Assembly: GCF_900110425.1 (NCBI RefSeq)
Contig: NZ_FODS01000018.1
Span: forward strand, 1 to 64,000
Direction of reading: 5' to 3'
Source: Salinihabitans flavidus
GTDB taxonomy: Bacteria; Pseudomonadota; Alphaproteobacteria; Rhodobacterales; Rhodobacteraceae
DNA: 64,000 nt
Numbering within the stretch: the first letter of the stretch is position 1; every line of letters begins with the position of its first letter. Position numbers and translations under genes: made by a program. Under the pieces are notes generated by a model. The model was not told where the DNA came from. It ran no database searches and saw only the letters and a program-made list of their open reading frames with translations. Positions 51,132-59,134 of the stretch are shown piece by piece.

Positions 51132-51923
51132 TCAGGTGCGCGCGCCCAGCATGCCGGAGATGCGGGACGCGCAGTCCCGCACGCGGGCGCGCAGGTCGGG
51201 CGTGACCTCTTCGGCGTCGGTATAGGCGCGGGTGGCGCTGACAGCGGCGATCACCCCGCCGGACATGTCGCGCACCGGCGCCGCGACGGAGGCCATGCCG
51301 GTCTCGAAGCTGCCGATCTGCACCACCGTTCCGGCCTCGCGGTCCCGCTGCCACTGACGCAAAAGCTCTGCCATGTCGCGCGGGCCGCGCCCGGCGCCGG
51401 GCGCGCCGATCTCGTCGCGGTAGAGCGCGCGCATCGTGTCCTCGTCGAGATCGGCCAGAAGCACGCGGCCCATCGTCGTGCCCGCCGCCGGCAGGCGGCT
51501 GCCGACATGCACGATGCTGCCCAGACCCATCCGGCTTGGCACCCGCAGCATGTAGAGCACGCGCGTGCCGTCGCGCACGCCGAGATGGGCGGACCAGTCC
51601 GTGTCGTTGCGCAGCGCCTCAAGCTCCGGCAGGGCCACCTCCACCAGTTCCCGCGTGGCCAAGTAGCCGTAGCCGAGCCGCATCACCGCCGGGCCGAGCG
51701 CGTAGGTCCGGGCGCGCTCGTCATGCAGCAGGTAGCCCATCTGCGCCAGCGTATAGACGGCGCGAAAGGCGGCCGAGCGGCTCAGCCCGAGGGTGCGGGC
51801 GATGTCCGACAGAGACATTTCCCGCCGCTCGGGCGTGAAGGCGTCGAGGATTGCCAGCCCGCGCATCAGGCCGGGCACGAGGTAGCGGTCGGAGTCGGGG
51901 TCAGGCGCGCATGTTTTGTCCAT
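51132..51923 (-). CDS. IclR-family transcriptional regulator
   Basis: The 263-residue regulator has the winged helix LMRGLAILDAFTPERREMSLSDIARTLGLSRSAAFRAVYTLAQMGYL and the effector domain (SAHLGVRDGTRVLYMLRVPSR, GTTMGRVLLAD, VAAPVRDMSGGVIAAVSATR). This is the PcaR/PobR-like type common in aromatic catabolism. It is divergent from the bicupin gene and is the only regulator in the 51-64 kb catabolic cluster, so it probably controls it. Confidence 0.9.
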   Translation of the reverse strand: MDKTCAPDPDSDRYLVPGLMRGLAILDAFTPERREMSLSDIARTLGLSRSAAFRAVYTLAQMGYLLHDERARTYALGPAVMRLGYGYLATRELVEVALPELEALRNDTDWSAHLGVRDGTRVLYMLRVPSRMGLGSIVHVGSRLPAAGTTMGRVLLADLDEDTMRALYRDEIGAPGAGRGPRDMAELLRQWQRDREAGTVVQIGSFETGMASVAAPVRDMSGGVIAAVSATRAYTDAEEVTPDLRARVRDCASRISGMLGART

Positions 51924-52003
51924 AAAACGGCGTATAGCAGGTGAAACGGTTTTTGGCTAGGGTCAGATCAGAGCAAGACACCAAGGACCGAAAGGAAACA
52001 GCG

Positions 52004-52951
52004 ATGACGATTCAGACCCAACCCCCCTCTGCCCTGGCCGAAGAGCTTAAGGCGCATACCGGGCGTTTCACCGACAAGGCGTTCGACTGGAACGCCTTTC
52101 CCTCCAACGCGGGCTTTCCCGAGCTGGAGCGGGCGCAGATGCGCTATATCGGGGCGGGCGGATCGCCCAAGGTGGGCGACACCACCACGATGCAGCCGGA
52201 CAACTTCACCGTCTCGCTCATTTACAAGGAGCCGGGCAAATACGCCGCCTGCCACAGCCACGAGATCGAGGAAAGCTTTCTCATCATCGACGGCACGCTT
52301 GTGGTCGGCTGGGAAAAGGATGGTGAAGTGGTCGAGGTCAACCTTGGCCCGAAGGACATGATCCTGAACGCGCGCGAGATCGGACACGGGTTCCGCGTGG
52401 ACGGGGTGGAGCCGGTGATGATGTCGATCTCGGTCGATGTGGGCAAGCCGCTGCCGCCGGTCTATCACTACCACCCCAAGGAGCACGCCCCGGAACTGGC
52501 GCGCAGCTTTGGCGCGGCGCCGGGCAAGACGCTGCCCTTCGATCCCAGGGGCGAGCATCCGCTGCAACAGCTCATGGCGCAATACGTGGTGCGCCATCAT
52601 GAGCAGCCGGTGATCTGGGAAGACGCCGGGTTCACCCGCAAGGTTTATGTCGGCGAGGGCGGCATCCAGCATGACACCTGCCGCAAGGAGATGTGGGGCG
52701 TGCCCTCGCGCGTCGGTGTGACGGCGTTCACCCGCCCGGTGGAGGATGCGTTCCTCGTGCTGGAGGGATCGCTCATCGTCGGCTGGGAAGAGAACGGCGA
52801 GACGGTGGAGGTGGAGCTTGGCCCGCGCGATCTGGTGAAGACCCCGGCCGGGCGCAAGCACTGGTTCCGCAACGATTCCGCCGCACCGGCGACTGTCTGG
52901 ACGGTGATCGGTCAGGCGGACGACGACGGGGTGCGCTACGTCGCGGCGTGA
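52004..52951 (+). CDS. Bicupin protein with internally duplicated cupin domain
   Basis: This 315-residue protein carries two cupin domains with near-identical core phrases: LVVGWEKDGEVVEVNLGPKD (about 99-118) and LIVGWEENGETVEVELGPRD (about 257-276). The first domain has a full metal set: His84, His86, Glu90 and His128. The second has lost the HxH pair (Thr243, Pro245) and keeps His286. The layout resembles gentisate dioxygenase-like bicupins. A ring-cleavage or isomerisation role in the cluster is plausible but unproven. AAAGGA precedes the start and a terminator follows. Confidence 0.85.
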   Translation: MTIQTQPPSALAEELKAHTGRFTDKAFDWNAFPSNAGFPELERAQMRYIGAGGSPKVGDTTTMQPDNFTVSLIYKEPGKYAACHSHEIEESFLIIDGTLVVGWEKDGEVVEVNLGPKDMILNAREIGHGFRVDGVEPVMMSISVDVGKPLPPVYHYHPKEHAPELARSFGAAPGKTLPFDPRGEHPLQQLMAQYVVRHHEQPVIWEDAGFTRKVYVGEGGIQHDTCRKEMWGVPSRVGVTAFTRPVEDAFLVLEGSLIVGWEENGETVEVELGPRDLVKTPAGRKHWFRNDSAAPATVWTVIGQADDDGVRYVAA

Positions 52952-52971
52952 TCCGTGGCTGATGGCGAAGG

Positions 52972-53001
52972 AAGGGGGGCGTCGGGACGGGCGCCCCCTT
53001 T
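52972..53001 (+). terminator. Terminator after the bicupin gene
   Basis: GGGGGCG (52975-52981) pairs with CGCCCCC (52992-52998), extended by A-T/G-T pairs, and is followed by TTT. It separates the convergent bicupin and FAD monooxygenase genes. Confidence 0.7.
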
Positions 53002-53050
53002 GCATGTCGGGCATGACGTGCGCACCACAGGGGGTGGCCGAATGCCGCCG

Positions 53051-54202
53051 TCAGGCCGCCGGGGCCGGGGCGGCCAGCGGTGCGGTCCATGCGTGATAGC
53101 CATAGACCCAGTCGGCATTGCTGCCCTGTTTGAGCCAGTCGTTGGCCAGAGAGCCGCGTTGCACGGCGGCGGTGCGGTCGCGGCGGGCGTCCTCATAGGC
53201 GCGCAGCGCGGCGGGGATGTCGGCGGGGCCGTCCCCCAGCGCGCGAGCGAGCATCACCGCATCCTCGATCGCCATGCAGGCGCCTTGCGCCATGAAGGGC
53301 ACCATCGGGTGCGCCGCATCGCCCAGCACCGCGATCCGCCCCTCGGACCAGCGGTTCATCGGCTCTCGCACATGCAGGGCGGAGCGGGTCACCTCGGTGC
53401 AGGCCTCCAGCAGCGCGCGCGCCTGCGGGTGGAAATCAGCGTAGGCGGCGCGGAGTTCGGCGATGTCGCCCGGCAGGGTCCAGCCTTCCTCGGTCCAGCC
53501 GGTTTGCGGCGTGGTGGCGAAAACGAAGATCTCCTGCCCGAGGCTCAGCGGGAAGGTGACGATCTGGCGGTCGGGCGTGGGCCCCCACCATTTGGTGAAA
53601 CTGCCCAGATCGGGCAGATCGCCGAGCCGGTCGTGTGGCACAACGGCGCGCCACGACACGAGGCCGGTGAATTGCGGATCGTCCGGGCCGAACAGCGCAT
53701 GGCGCACGCGCGAGTGGATGCCGTCGCCGCCGATCACCACATCGGCGTCGAAGGTGGTGCCGTCCTCAAGCACGAGGGTGGCTCTGTCGCCGTCCTGCCG
53801 GGCAGTCTCGACCTTCGCGCCGAAGCGGATCGTGCCGGGGGCGAGCGCCTCCTGCAGCGCCGAGAGAAGATCGGCGCGGTGGATGGTGAGCTGCGGCGCG
53901 CCGTATTTCTCTTCCGCGCTCCGGTTCATCGGCAGGCGGGAGGTTTCCTCGGCCGTGTCCCACATGCGGCTGATGCGGTATTCGGGGCGGGCGGCGGTTT
54001 CGCGCAGGCGCGCGCCGACAGACGTGCCCAGACCGTCGATCGCATGGACGGCGTTCGGCGTCAGATTCACGTCGGCACCGATTCGCCCGTAGCTTCCGGC
54101 CTGTTCGAAAATGGTCACGTCGTGACCGCGAGACTGAAGCGCGATGGCCGCGACCATGCCGCCAACCCCGCCTCCCGCAATGGCAATTTTGAGTGCCGGC
54201 AT
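53051..54202 (-). CDS. FAD-dependent aromatic monooxygenase, NicC/salicylate hydroxylase-like
   Basis: The 383-residue enzyme has GGGVGGMVAAI at 10-20, the DG motif VIGGDGIHSRVRHALF and the GD motif IAVLGDAAHPMVPFMAQGACMAIEDAVML. Its length, ITIHRADL-like segment (LTIHRADLL), FTKWWG and C-terminal WVYGYHAW closely resemble 6-hydroxynicotinate 3-monooxygenase (NicC) as I know it, which decarboxylates and hydroxylates a hydroxypyridine acid. Salicylate 1-monooxygenase or 3-hydroxybenzoate 6-hydroxylase are alternatives. I chose the ATG at 54202, where GGAGGGAA lies upstream. It is divergent from the transporter-Rieske operon. Confidence 0.9.
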   Translation of the reverse strand: MPALKIAIAGGGVGGMVAAIALQSRGHDVTIFEQAGSYGRIGADVNLTPNAVHAIDGLGTSVGARLRETAARPEYRISRMWDTAEETSRLPMNRSAEEKYGAPQLTIHRADLLSALQEALAPGTIRFGAKVETARQDGDRATLVLEDGTTFDADVVIGGDGIHSRVRHALFGPDDPQFTGLVSWRAVVPHDRLGDLPDLGSFTKWWGPTPDRQIVTFPLSLGQEIFVFATTPQTGWTEEGWTLPGDIAELRAAYADFHPQARALLEACTEVTRSALHVREPMNRWSEGRIAVLGDAAHPMVPFMAQGACMAIEDAVMLARALGDGPADIPAALRAYEDARRDRTAAVQRGSLANDWLKQGSNADWVYGYHAWTAPLAAPAPAA

Positions 54203-54217
54203 CGTTCCCTCCGAATA

Positions 54218-54246
54218 GTTCAAATAATAACATATTGTTCAATAAT
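54218..54246. promoter_or_regulatory. Repeated GTTCAA-type sites before the FAD monooxygenase
   Basis: GTTCAAATAAT (54218-54228) and TGTTCAATAAT (54236-54246) are direct repeats 18 bases apart. A third copy, TGTTCAAATATGAAT, starts at 54363 on the other side of the divergent region. They are strongly AT-rich and probably bind the cluster regulator. Confidence 0.5.
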
Positions 54247-54353
54247 AATCTTATGCCGGTTTCGTGAAGTCTGTCAACCGCGTCCGCGTGGCGGCGTCTG
54301 GCACGGATAATTATCTTGACTCGCAATGGCTGTTCCGGCAGCCTGTTACTGAA

Positions 54354-54368
54354 TGAACAGAGTGTTCA
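54354..54368. promoter_or_regulatory. Perfect palindrome TGAACA-GAG-TGTTCA, probable IclR operator
   Basis: TGAACAGAGTGTTCA is a perfect inverted repeat with a three-base spacer, 37 bases before the ATG of the small HTH gene. Its half-site TGTTCA matches the repeats at 54218-54246. The IclR protein encoded at 51132 is the likely ligand. Confidence 0.6.
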
Positions 54369-54404
54369 AATATGAATACTAATACCGCGAAAGGGAGATG
54401 ACAG

Positions 54405-54707
54405 ATGGACGCATTCAGGGACAGGCTTTCCGAGCGGGCGCGCGACACCAGTCGCCCGTCTCTGGCGCATCAGTGCCGGGGCCGCGATCTGGAGCCGCGC
54501 GAGGTGGCGCTGGCCGATGCGCTGATGGAGATCTACGGCGCGGGCGCGCCGGATTTCGCCGCCGTGGCCGCAGAGCTTTCCAGGCGCGGGATCGAGGCGC
54601 CGCGGTCGGGGCGCACCGACTGGGACGAGGCGCTTCTGGCGCAGGAGCTGACCGAGACCAACGCCGAGCTTGACGCCGCCTATGAGGAATACGGTTATGG
54701 CGCTTGA
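54405..54707 (+). CDS. Small recombinase-like helix-turn-helix protein
   Basis: This 100-residue protein has no signal peptide or membrane segment. The centre reads ALMEIYGAGAPDFAAVAAELSRRGIEAPRSGRTDWDEALLAQELTE, which resembles the C-terminal HTH of large serine recombinases (a VAxxLNxRGIxTPRxG pattern) without any catalytic domain. It precedes the ABC ATPase gene, with which it overlaps by 11 bases, so it is the first gene of the catabolic operon. It might be a small DNA-binding regulator or a subunit of an oxygenase. GAAAGGGAGAT gives a good ribosome binding site. Confidence 0.75.
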   Translation: MDAFRDRLSERARDTSRPSLAHQCRGRDLEPREVALADALMEIYGAGAPDFAAVAAELSRRGIEAPRSGRTDWDEALLAQELTETNAELDAAYEEYGYGA

Positions 54708-55467
54708 GTTCCACTCCGTCACCAAGAGGTTCACCGACAACAGCGGGACAAGCCTGACCGCCGTGCAGGACGTGAGCTTTGACGTGCAGGAGGGGGAGTT
54801 CGTCTCCGTCGTCGGGCCGTCGGGCTGCGGCAAGTCCACCATCCTGTCGATGACCGCCGGACTCTATCAGCCCAGCGAGGGCAAGGTGCTGGTCAGCGGA
54901 GAGCCGGTCGAGGGGCCCAATTCGCACGTCGGATTCATGCTGCAAAAGGATCTTCTGCTGCCGTGGCGCAATATCGTGACCAATATCGAATTCGGCCTTG
55001 AGGCGCGCGGCATGGGCCGGGCGGATCGGCGCGAACGGGCGATGGCGGAGCTGCGGCACTGTCAGCTTGACGGCTTCGAGAACCACTATCCCCATCAGCT
55101 TTCCGGCGGGATGCGGCAGCGCGCGGCGCTGGCGCGGACGTTGGCCATCGACCCCGAAATCATTCTGCTGGACGAGCCGTTTTCGGCGCTCGACGCGCAG
55201 ACCAAGCTTTTGTTGCAGAATTCCTTTGCCGGGACCATCGCGGAGACCGGCAAGACCACGCTGCTGATCACCCATGATCTGGGCGAAGCGGTGCTCATGT
55301 CGGACCGCATCCTCGTGCTGTCGGAGCGTCCGGGCAGCATCGTGGCCGAGATCAAGGTCGATCTGCCGCATCGTGACCAGCCGCTCAAGCGCCGTGTCAT
55401 GCCCGAGGTGGGCGAGTATGCCGCCCAGCTCTTCAAGCACCTCAAACTCGAAGAAAAAGCAGCGTAA
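54697..55467 (+). CDS. NitT/TauT-type ABC transporter ATPase
   Basis: The 256-residue ATPase has Walker [10 protein letters not shown], the NitT/TauT hallmark FMLQKDLLLPWRNIVTNIEFGLE, signature LSGGMRQRAALARTL, Walker B IILLDEPFSALD and switch LITHDLGEAVLMSDRI. The ATG at 54697 overlaps the previous gene by 11 bases. It energises uptake of a small anion, probably the aromatic acid degraded by this cluster. Confidence 0.93.
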   Translation: MALEFHSVTKRFTDNSGTSLTAVQDVSFDVQEGEFVSVVGPSGCGKSTILSMTAGLYQPSEGKVLVSGEPVEGPNSHVGFMLQKDLLLPWRNIVTNIEFGLEARGMGRADRRERAMAELRHCQLDGFENHYPHQLSGGMRQRAALARTLAIDPEIILLDEPFSALDAQTKLLLQNSFAGTIAETGKTTLLITHDLGEAVLMSDRILVLSERPGSIVAEIKVDLPHRDQPLKRRVMPEVGEYAAQLFKHLKLEEKAA

Positions 55468-55484
55468 CGCACAGGGAGACACCC

Positions 55485-56459
55485 ATGAAAACTTTGTTCC
55501 GCAACACGATCGCCGCCGCCGCCGTCGCGGTCTCGGCCAGCGCGGCCTTCGCCGCCGAGCAGGTGACCTATCTCTTTCCGGCGCCCGATTTCCTGCCGGC
55601 GTTCGCGCCGTTCCAGCTTGCCAAGGGCAAGGGGTATTTCGCCGATGCCGGGCTCGACGTGACCTTTCAGGTCGGCAAGGGCGGCGCCGATGTGGCCACG
55701 CAGGTGGCGCTTGGCAATGCCGATCTGGGCGGCGGGATCGGGGATACGCCGATCATCGTGCGGGCCAACGGCCTCAAGATCAAGGGCGTGGCCCTTCTGG
55801 GCGGGCGCGGGTTGACACAACTGGCATGGCGCGCTGACAGCGGTATCGAGAGCCCGTCCGACCTGAAGGGCAAGGCGGTGGGTGTGCTGTCGTTCCAGGA
55901 CACCACTTACTACAACCTGCTGGGGGTGCTGTCCTCGGTCGGGCTGACGAAAAACGATGTCGATATTCAGGCGGTCGGTCCGGGCGGGATCATCCAGCTT
56001 TCGATTTCCGGCGATCTGCATGCCTTTTCGGGGGTGCCGGAATGGATCGCCGCGGTCGAGGGCGCCGGGATCGAGATGAACCAGATGCCGGTGGACAGCG
56101 TGTTCCCGGCCATGGCGCAGGCGATCATCGCCTCGGACGAGACCATCGCGGAGAAGCCCGAACTGGTCGAAGGCTTCGTGAACGCGGTGCTGCGCGGTAT
56201 CCGCGACATCAACGAGGACCCTGCGCAGGCGGCGAAGGATTACGCCTCTTTCGTGCCGCAGCATGAAGGCAAGGAAGCCCAGGTCGAGGCGATCATGCGC
56301 GCCTATTCCAACCTCGTCTATCCCGAGGGTGAGAACCAGCCGCTCGGCGCCTTCGATCCCGAGCGGATCGAAGCGGTCAAGCAGTTCTACCTCGACGCCG
56401 GAATCGTGCGCACCGATGTGCCGGTGGAGGACCTTTACACCAACGAGTTCATCAAATGA
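55485..56459 (+). CDS. NitT/TauT-type ABC transporter, periplasmic binding protein
   Basis: The 324-residue precursor has a signal peptide (KTLFRNTIAAAAVAVSASAAFA) followed by EQVTYLFPAPDFLPAFAPFQLAKGKGYFADAGLDVTFQ, typical of the SsuA/THI5-like NMT1 family. GVLSFQDTTYYNLLGVL and ALLGGRGLTQLAWR are also consistent. It binds the substrate in the periplasm. Unlike the four other binding-protein genes in the window, it overlaps the permease gene directly (ATGA) with no hairpin. Confidence 0.92.
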   Translation: MKTLFRNTIAAAAVAVSASAAFAAEQVTYLFPAPDFLPAFAPFQLAKGKGYFADAGLDVTFQVGKGGADVATQVALGNADLGGGIGDTPIIVRANGLKIKGVALLGGRGLTQLAWRADSGIESPSDLKGKAVGVLSFQDTTYYNLLGVLSSVGLTKNDVDIQAVGPGGIIQLSISGDLHAFSGVPEWIAAVEGAGIEMNQMPVDSVFPAMAQAIIASDETIAEKPELVEGFVNAVLRGIRDINEDPAQAAKDYASFVPQHEGKEAQVEAIMRAYSNLVYPEGENQPLGAFDPERIEAVKQFYLDAGIVRTDVPVEDLYTNEFIK

Positions 56460-57310
56460 GCGATGCCACACAAACAGCCGCCGGGGCCAGCACGGCCCCG
56501 GCGGCATCCGAACCGGCCGTAGCGGCCAAATCCGGGAGATCCGTCATGGCCCGTTACAAGACCACCCTCGCCAGCGCGACGCTTCTGGTGCTTGTGCTGG
56601 CCGCATGGGAATATCTGCCCACGGCGCTTGAGGTGCCCAAGTTCATCATTCCCACGCTGAGCGACTGCCTTGTGGAGTTGCAGCGCATGTGGGCCTATGA
56701 GCAGCTTCTCGGCCATACGCTGTCGACCGCGCTGTTCACCGTTCTGGGTTTTGCCATCGGCAGCCTGATGGGGGCGGTGATCGGCTATCTTCTGGGGATG
56801 TCGGCCTTCTGGGAGAAGGTGCTGTCGCCTTATATCCTCGCGCTTCAGATCGCGCCCAAGGTTGCCTTCGCCCCGCTGTTCATCATGTGGTTCGGCTACA
56901 ACTCGATGCCCAAGCTGCTGGTGACGGTGCTGATCGTGTTCTTCCCGGTTCTGGTGAACGTGCTTCAGGCCATGCGCACCGTGGACCGCGACCTGATCAA
57001 CCTCGCGCGGGCCTATAACCTGTCGCGGCTTGGAATCTTCTTCAAGGTCGAGATGCCCTCGACGCTGCCGAACCTGATGGCGGGGCTGCGCATCGCCTCC
57101 ACCCTTGCGGTGATCGGCGTCACCGTGGGGGAGCTTGTGGGCGGTAATACCGGGCTGGGCTTCCTGATTTCCTACGGCGGCGGACAGGCCAATGCCGCGA
57201 TGGTGTTCGACGCCATCGTCCTGCTGACCGTGATCGGCTTCGTTCTCTATTCCGCGCTGGTGCGGATAGAGGATCGCGTGCTGCATTACCTGCCCAAGGC
57301 CGAGCAATAG
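56456..57310 (+). CDS. NitT/TauT-type ABC transporter permease
   Basis: The 284-residue protein has an Ala/Pro-rich cytoplasmic N-terminus of about 30 residues, then six membrane helices. The coupling segment is NLARAYNLSRLGIFFKVEMPSTLPNLMAGLRIASTLAVIGVTVGELVGG. This is the SsuC/TauC type. It begins within the binding-protein stop and is followed after 40 bases by the Rieske oxygenase, which has its own AAGGGAGGA site. Confidence 0.92.
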   Translation: MSDATQTAAGASTAPAASEPAVAAKSGRSVMARYKTTLASATLLVLVLAAWEYLPTALEVPKFIIPTLSDCLVELQRMWAYEQLLGHTLSTALFTVLGFAIGSLMGAVIGYLLGMSAFWEKVLSPYILALQIAPKVAFAPLFIMWFGYNSMPKLLVTVLIVFFPVLVNVLQAMRTVDRDLINLARAYNLSRLGIFFKVEMPSTLPNLMAGLRIASTLAVIGVTVGELVGGNTGLGFLISYGGGQANAAMVFDAIVLLTVIGFVLYSALVRIEDRVLHYLPKAEQ

Positions 57311-57350
57311 GCCGGGGCGCAACCTTTATCACCTTCCAAGGGAGGACAGA

Positions 57351-58397
57351 ATGACCACCATCGACAAGAAAGCCCTGATCGAGAAACGGGTGAACGAGGG
57401 CCTGCGCGGCCAGTGGTATCCGGTCGCCAAGTCGGTCGAGATCAAGACGAGCCGGCCCTATGGCACGCGGCTCATGGGCGAGAAGATCGTGCTGTGGCGC
57501 GACGGCGCCGGCAAGATCCGCTGCATCGAGGATTTCTGTCCCCACCGCGGCGCGCCGCTGTCCTATGGCGAGGTGCATGAGGGCAACATCGGCTGTCGCT
57601 ATCATGGCGTGATCGTCGATGGCGACGGTGTGGTGCAGCGGGTGCCCGCGATGCCGGAGTGCGCGCTCGAAGGGCGCAAGGCGGTGAAATCCTACGAGGT
57701 GACGGAATCGAGCGACGCGGTCTTCGTCTATGTGCCCTCGGTGGACCGGCCCGAGGCGCCCGAGCTGGTGATGCCCAAGGAGATGAGCGACGAGACCTGG
57801 TCGGGCTTTCTCTGCACCTCGGTGTGGGAGTCCAACTACCGCTATGCGCTCGACAACCTCGCCGATCCGATGCACGGCTGCTACCTGCACGCCGAGAGCT
57901 TCACGCTGGCCTATGGCTCCAAGCAGGATCTGATGAAGCTCGACAAGACCGACAACGGTTTCCGCATCGAACGGGTGGGCCAGACCGGCGAGAATTTCGA
58001 CTGGACAGAGTTCGAGATCTACCCCGGCGACATGTTCTGTTTCCTTGAAATCCCCTATCCGCAGGCGGCCGGGCCGGGCGGCGTGTTCCGCATCATCGGG
58101 TTCGTCACGCCGATGGATGAGGGCACCACCAAGGTGTTCTTCTGGCGGATGCGCGAGGTCGAGGGGCTGGCGCGCGAAAGCTGGCGGTTCCTCTATCGCG
58201 CCAAGCTGGAAAAGACCCACTGGGACGTGCTCGAACAGGACCGCGTGATGCTCGAAGGGATGCCCGACGACGCGCGCCGGCGCGAGATGCTCTATCAGCA
58301 TGACCTTGGCGTGAGCCGCATCCGGCAGATCCTGACGCGCGCCGCCAAGCAGCAGATCGAGGCGGAACTCAAGACCGAAAGCGTCGCCGCCGAATGA
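57351..58397 (+). CDS. Rieske non-haem iron oxygenase, large subunit
   Basis: This 348-residue enzyme has a Rieske [2Fe-2S] centre with Cys63, His65, Cys82 and His85 (CPHRGAPLSYG and CRYHG) and a mononuclear iron site in DNLADPMHGCYLH, with Asp172, His175 and His180. The length fits the monooxygenase/O-demethylase branch (vanillate or dicamba O-demethylase-like) rather than benzene-type dioxygenases. No ferredoxin or reductase partner is seen in the window. It probably hydroxylates or demethylates the imported aromatic substrate. The stop overlaps the next SDR. Confidence 0.93.
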   Translation: MTTIDKKALIEKRVNEGLRGQWYPVAKSVEIKTSRPYGTRLMGEKIVLWRDGAGKIRCIEDFCPHRGAPLSYGEVHEGNIGCRYHGVIVDGDGVVQRVPAMPECALEGRKAVKSYEVTESSDAVFVYVPSVDRPEAPELVMPKEMSDETWSGFLCTSVWESNYRYALDNLADPMHGCYLHAESFTLAYGSKQDLMKLDKTDNGFRIERVGQTGENFDWTEFEIYPGDMFCFLEIPYPQAAGPGGVFRIIGFVTPMDEGTTKVFFWRMREVEGLARESWRFLYRAKLEKTHWDVLEQDRVMLEGMPDDARRREMLYQHDLGVSRIRQILTRAAKQQIEAELKTESVAAE

Positions 58398-59134
58398 CAC
58401 TGGAGAACAGGCATATCCTGCTCACCGGCGCGGCGCGGGGGCTTGGCGCGGACATCGCGCAGGCCCTTGCCGATCAGGGCGCGCGGCTCATCCTTGCGGA
58501 TATCGCGGAGGACGAGGGCCGCGCGACCGCAAGCCGGGTCGGCGCGGCGTTCGAGCCGGTCGATCTGGGCGATCCGGCCTCGATCAGCGCGTTGGGGCAG
58601 GCGGTGGCCGAGAAAACCGGCGGCGTGCTGCACGGGCTGGTCAACAATGGCGCCATTGCCACCGGGATCGGCGGGATCGCGTTCGAGGATATCGAGATCG
58701 AAAGCTGGGACCGGGTGCAGCGGGTGAATGTGCGCGGCACATGGCTGATGACCCGCGCCGCCGCGCCGATGCTGCGTGCCTCCGGCTCTGGCCGGGTGGT
58801 CAATGTCGCCTCCGACACCGCGATCTGGGGCGCGCCCAAGCTGCTGTCCTATGTCGCCAGCAAGGGCGCGGTGATGGCGATGACCCGATCGCTTGCGCGC
58901 GAACTGGGGCCGGACCGGATCGGCGTGACCGCCGTGGCGCCCGGCATCCTGACGACGCAAAGCACCGAATACGTGCCCGAGGCGCGGCACCGGCAGTATA
59001 ACGACGGGCGCGCCGTGCCCGGCCCGCAGGGCACCGCAGAGGTGGCCGATGTGGTGGCCTTCCTTCTGGGCGAGGCGGCGCTGACACTCACCGGGCAGAT
59101 CCTGCCCGCCAATCATGGGTTCGTCTTCCGATGA
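58394..59134 (+). CDS. SDR-family dehydrogenase
   Basis: The 246-residue SDR has TGAARGLGADIAQ, an acidic LILADI segment for NAD, NNGAIATG, Ser in VNVASD and Tyr-Lys in LLSYVASKGA. VAPGILTTQSTEYVPEARH follows. In an aromatic cluster it could act as a dihydrodiol dehydrogenase or oxidise an alcohol side chain. It is coupled at both ends (ATGA overlaps). Confidence 0.88.
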   Translation: MTLENRHILLTGAARGLGADIAQALADQGARLILADIAEDEGRATASRVGAAFEPVDLGDPASISALGQAVAEKTGGVLHGLVNNGAIATGIGGIAFEDIEIESWDRVQRVNVRGTWLMTRAAAPMLRASGSGRVVNVASDTAIWGAPKLLSYVASKGAVMAMTRSLARELGPDRIGVTAVAPGILTTQSTEYVPEARHRQYNDGRAVPGPQGTAEVADVVAFLLGEAALTLTGQILPANHGFVFR

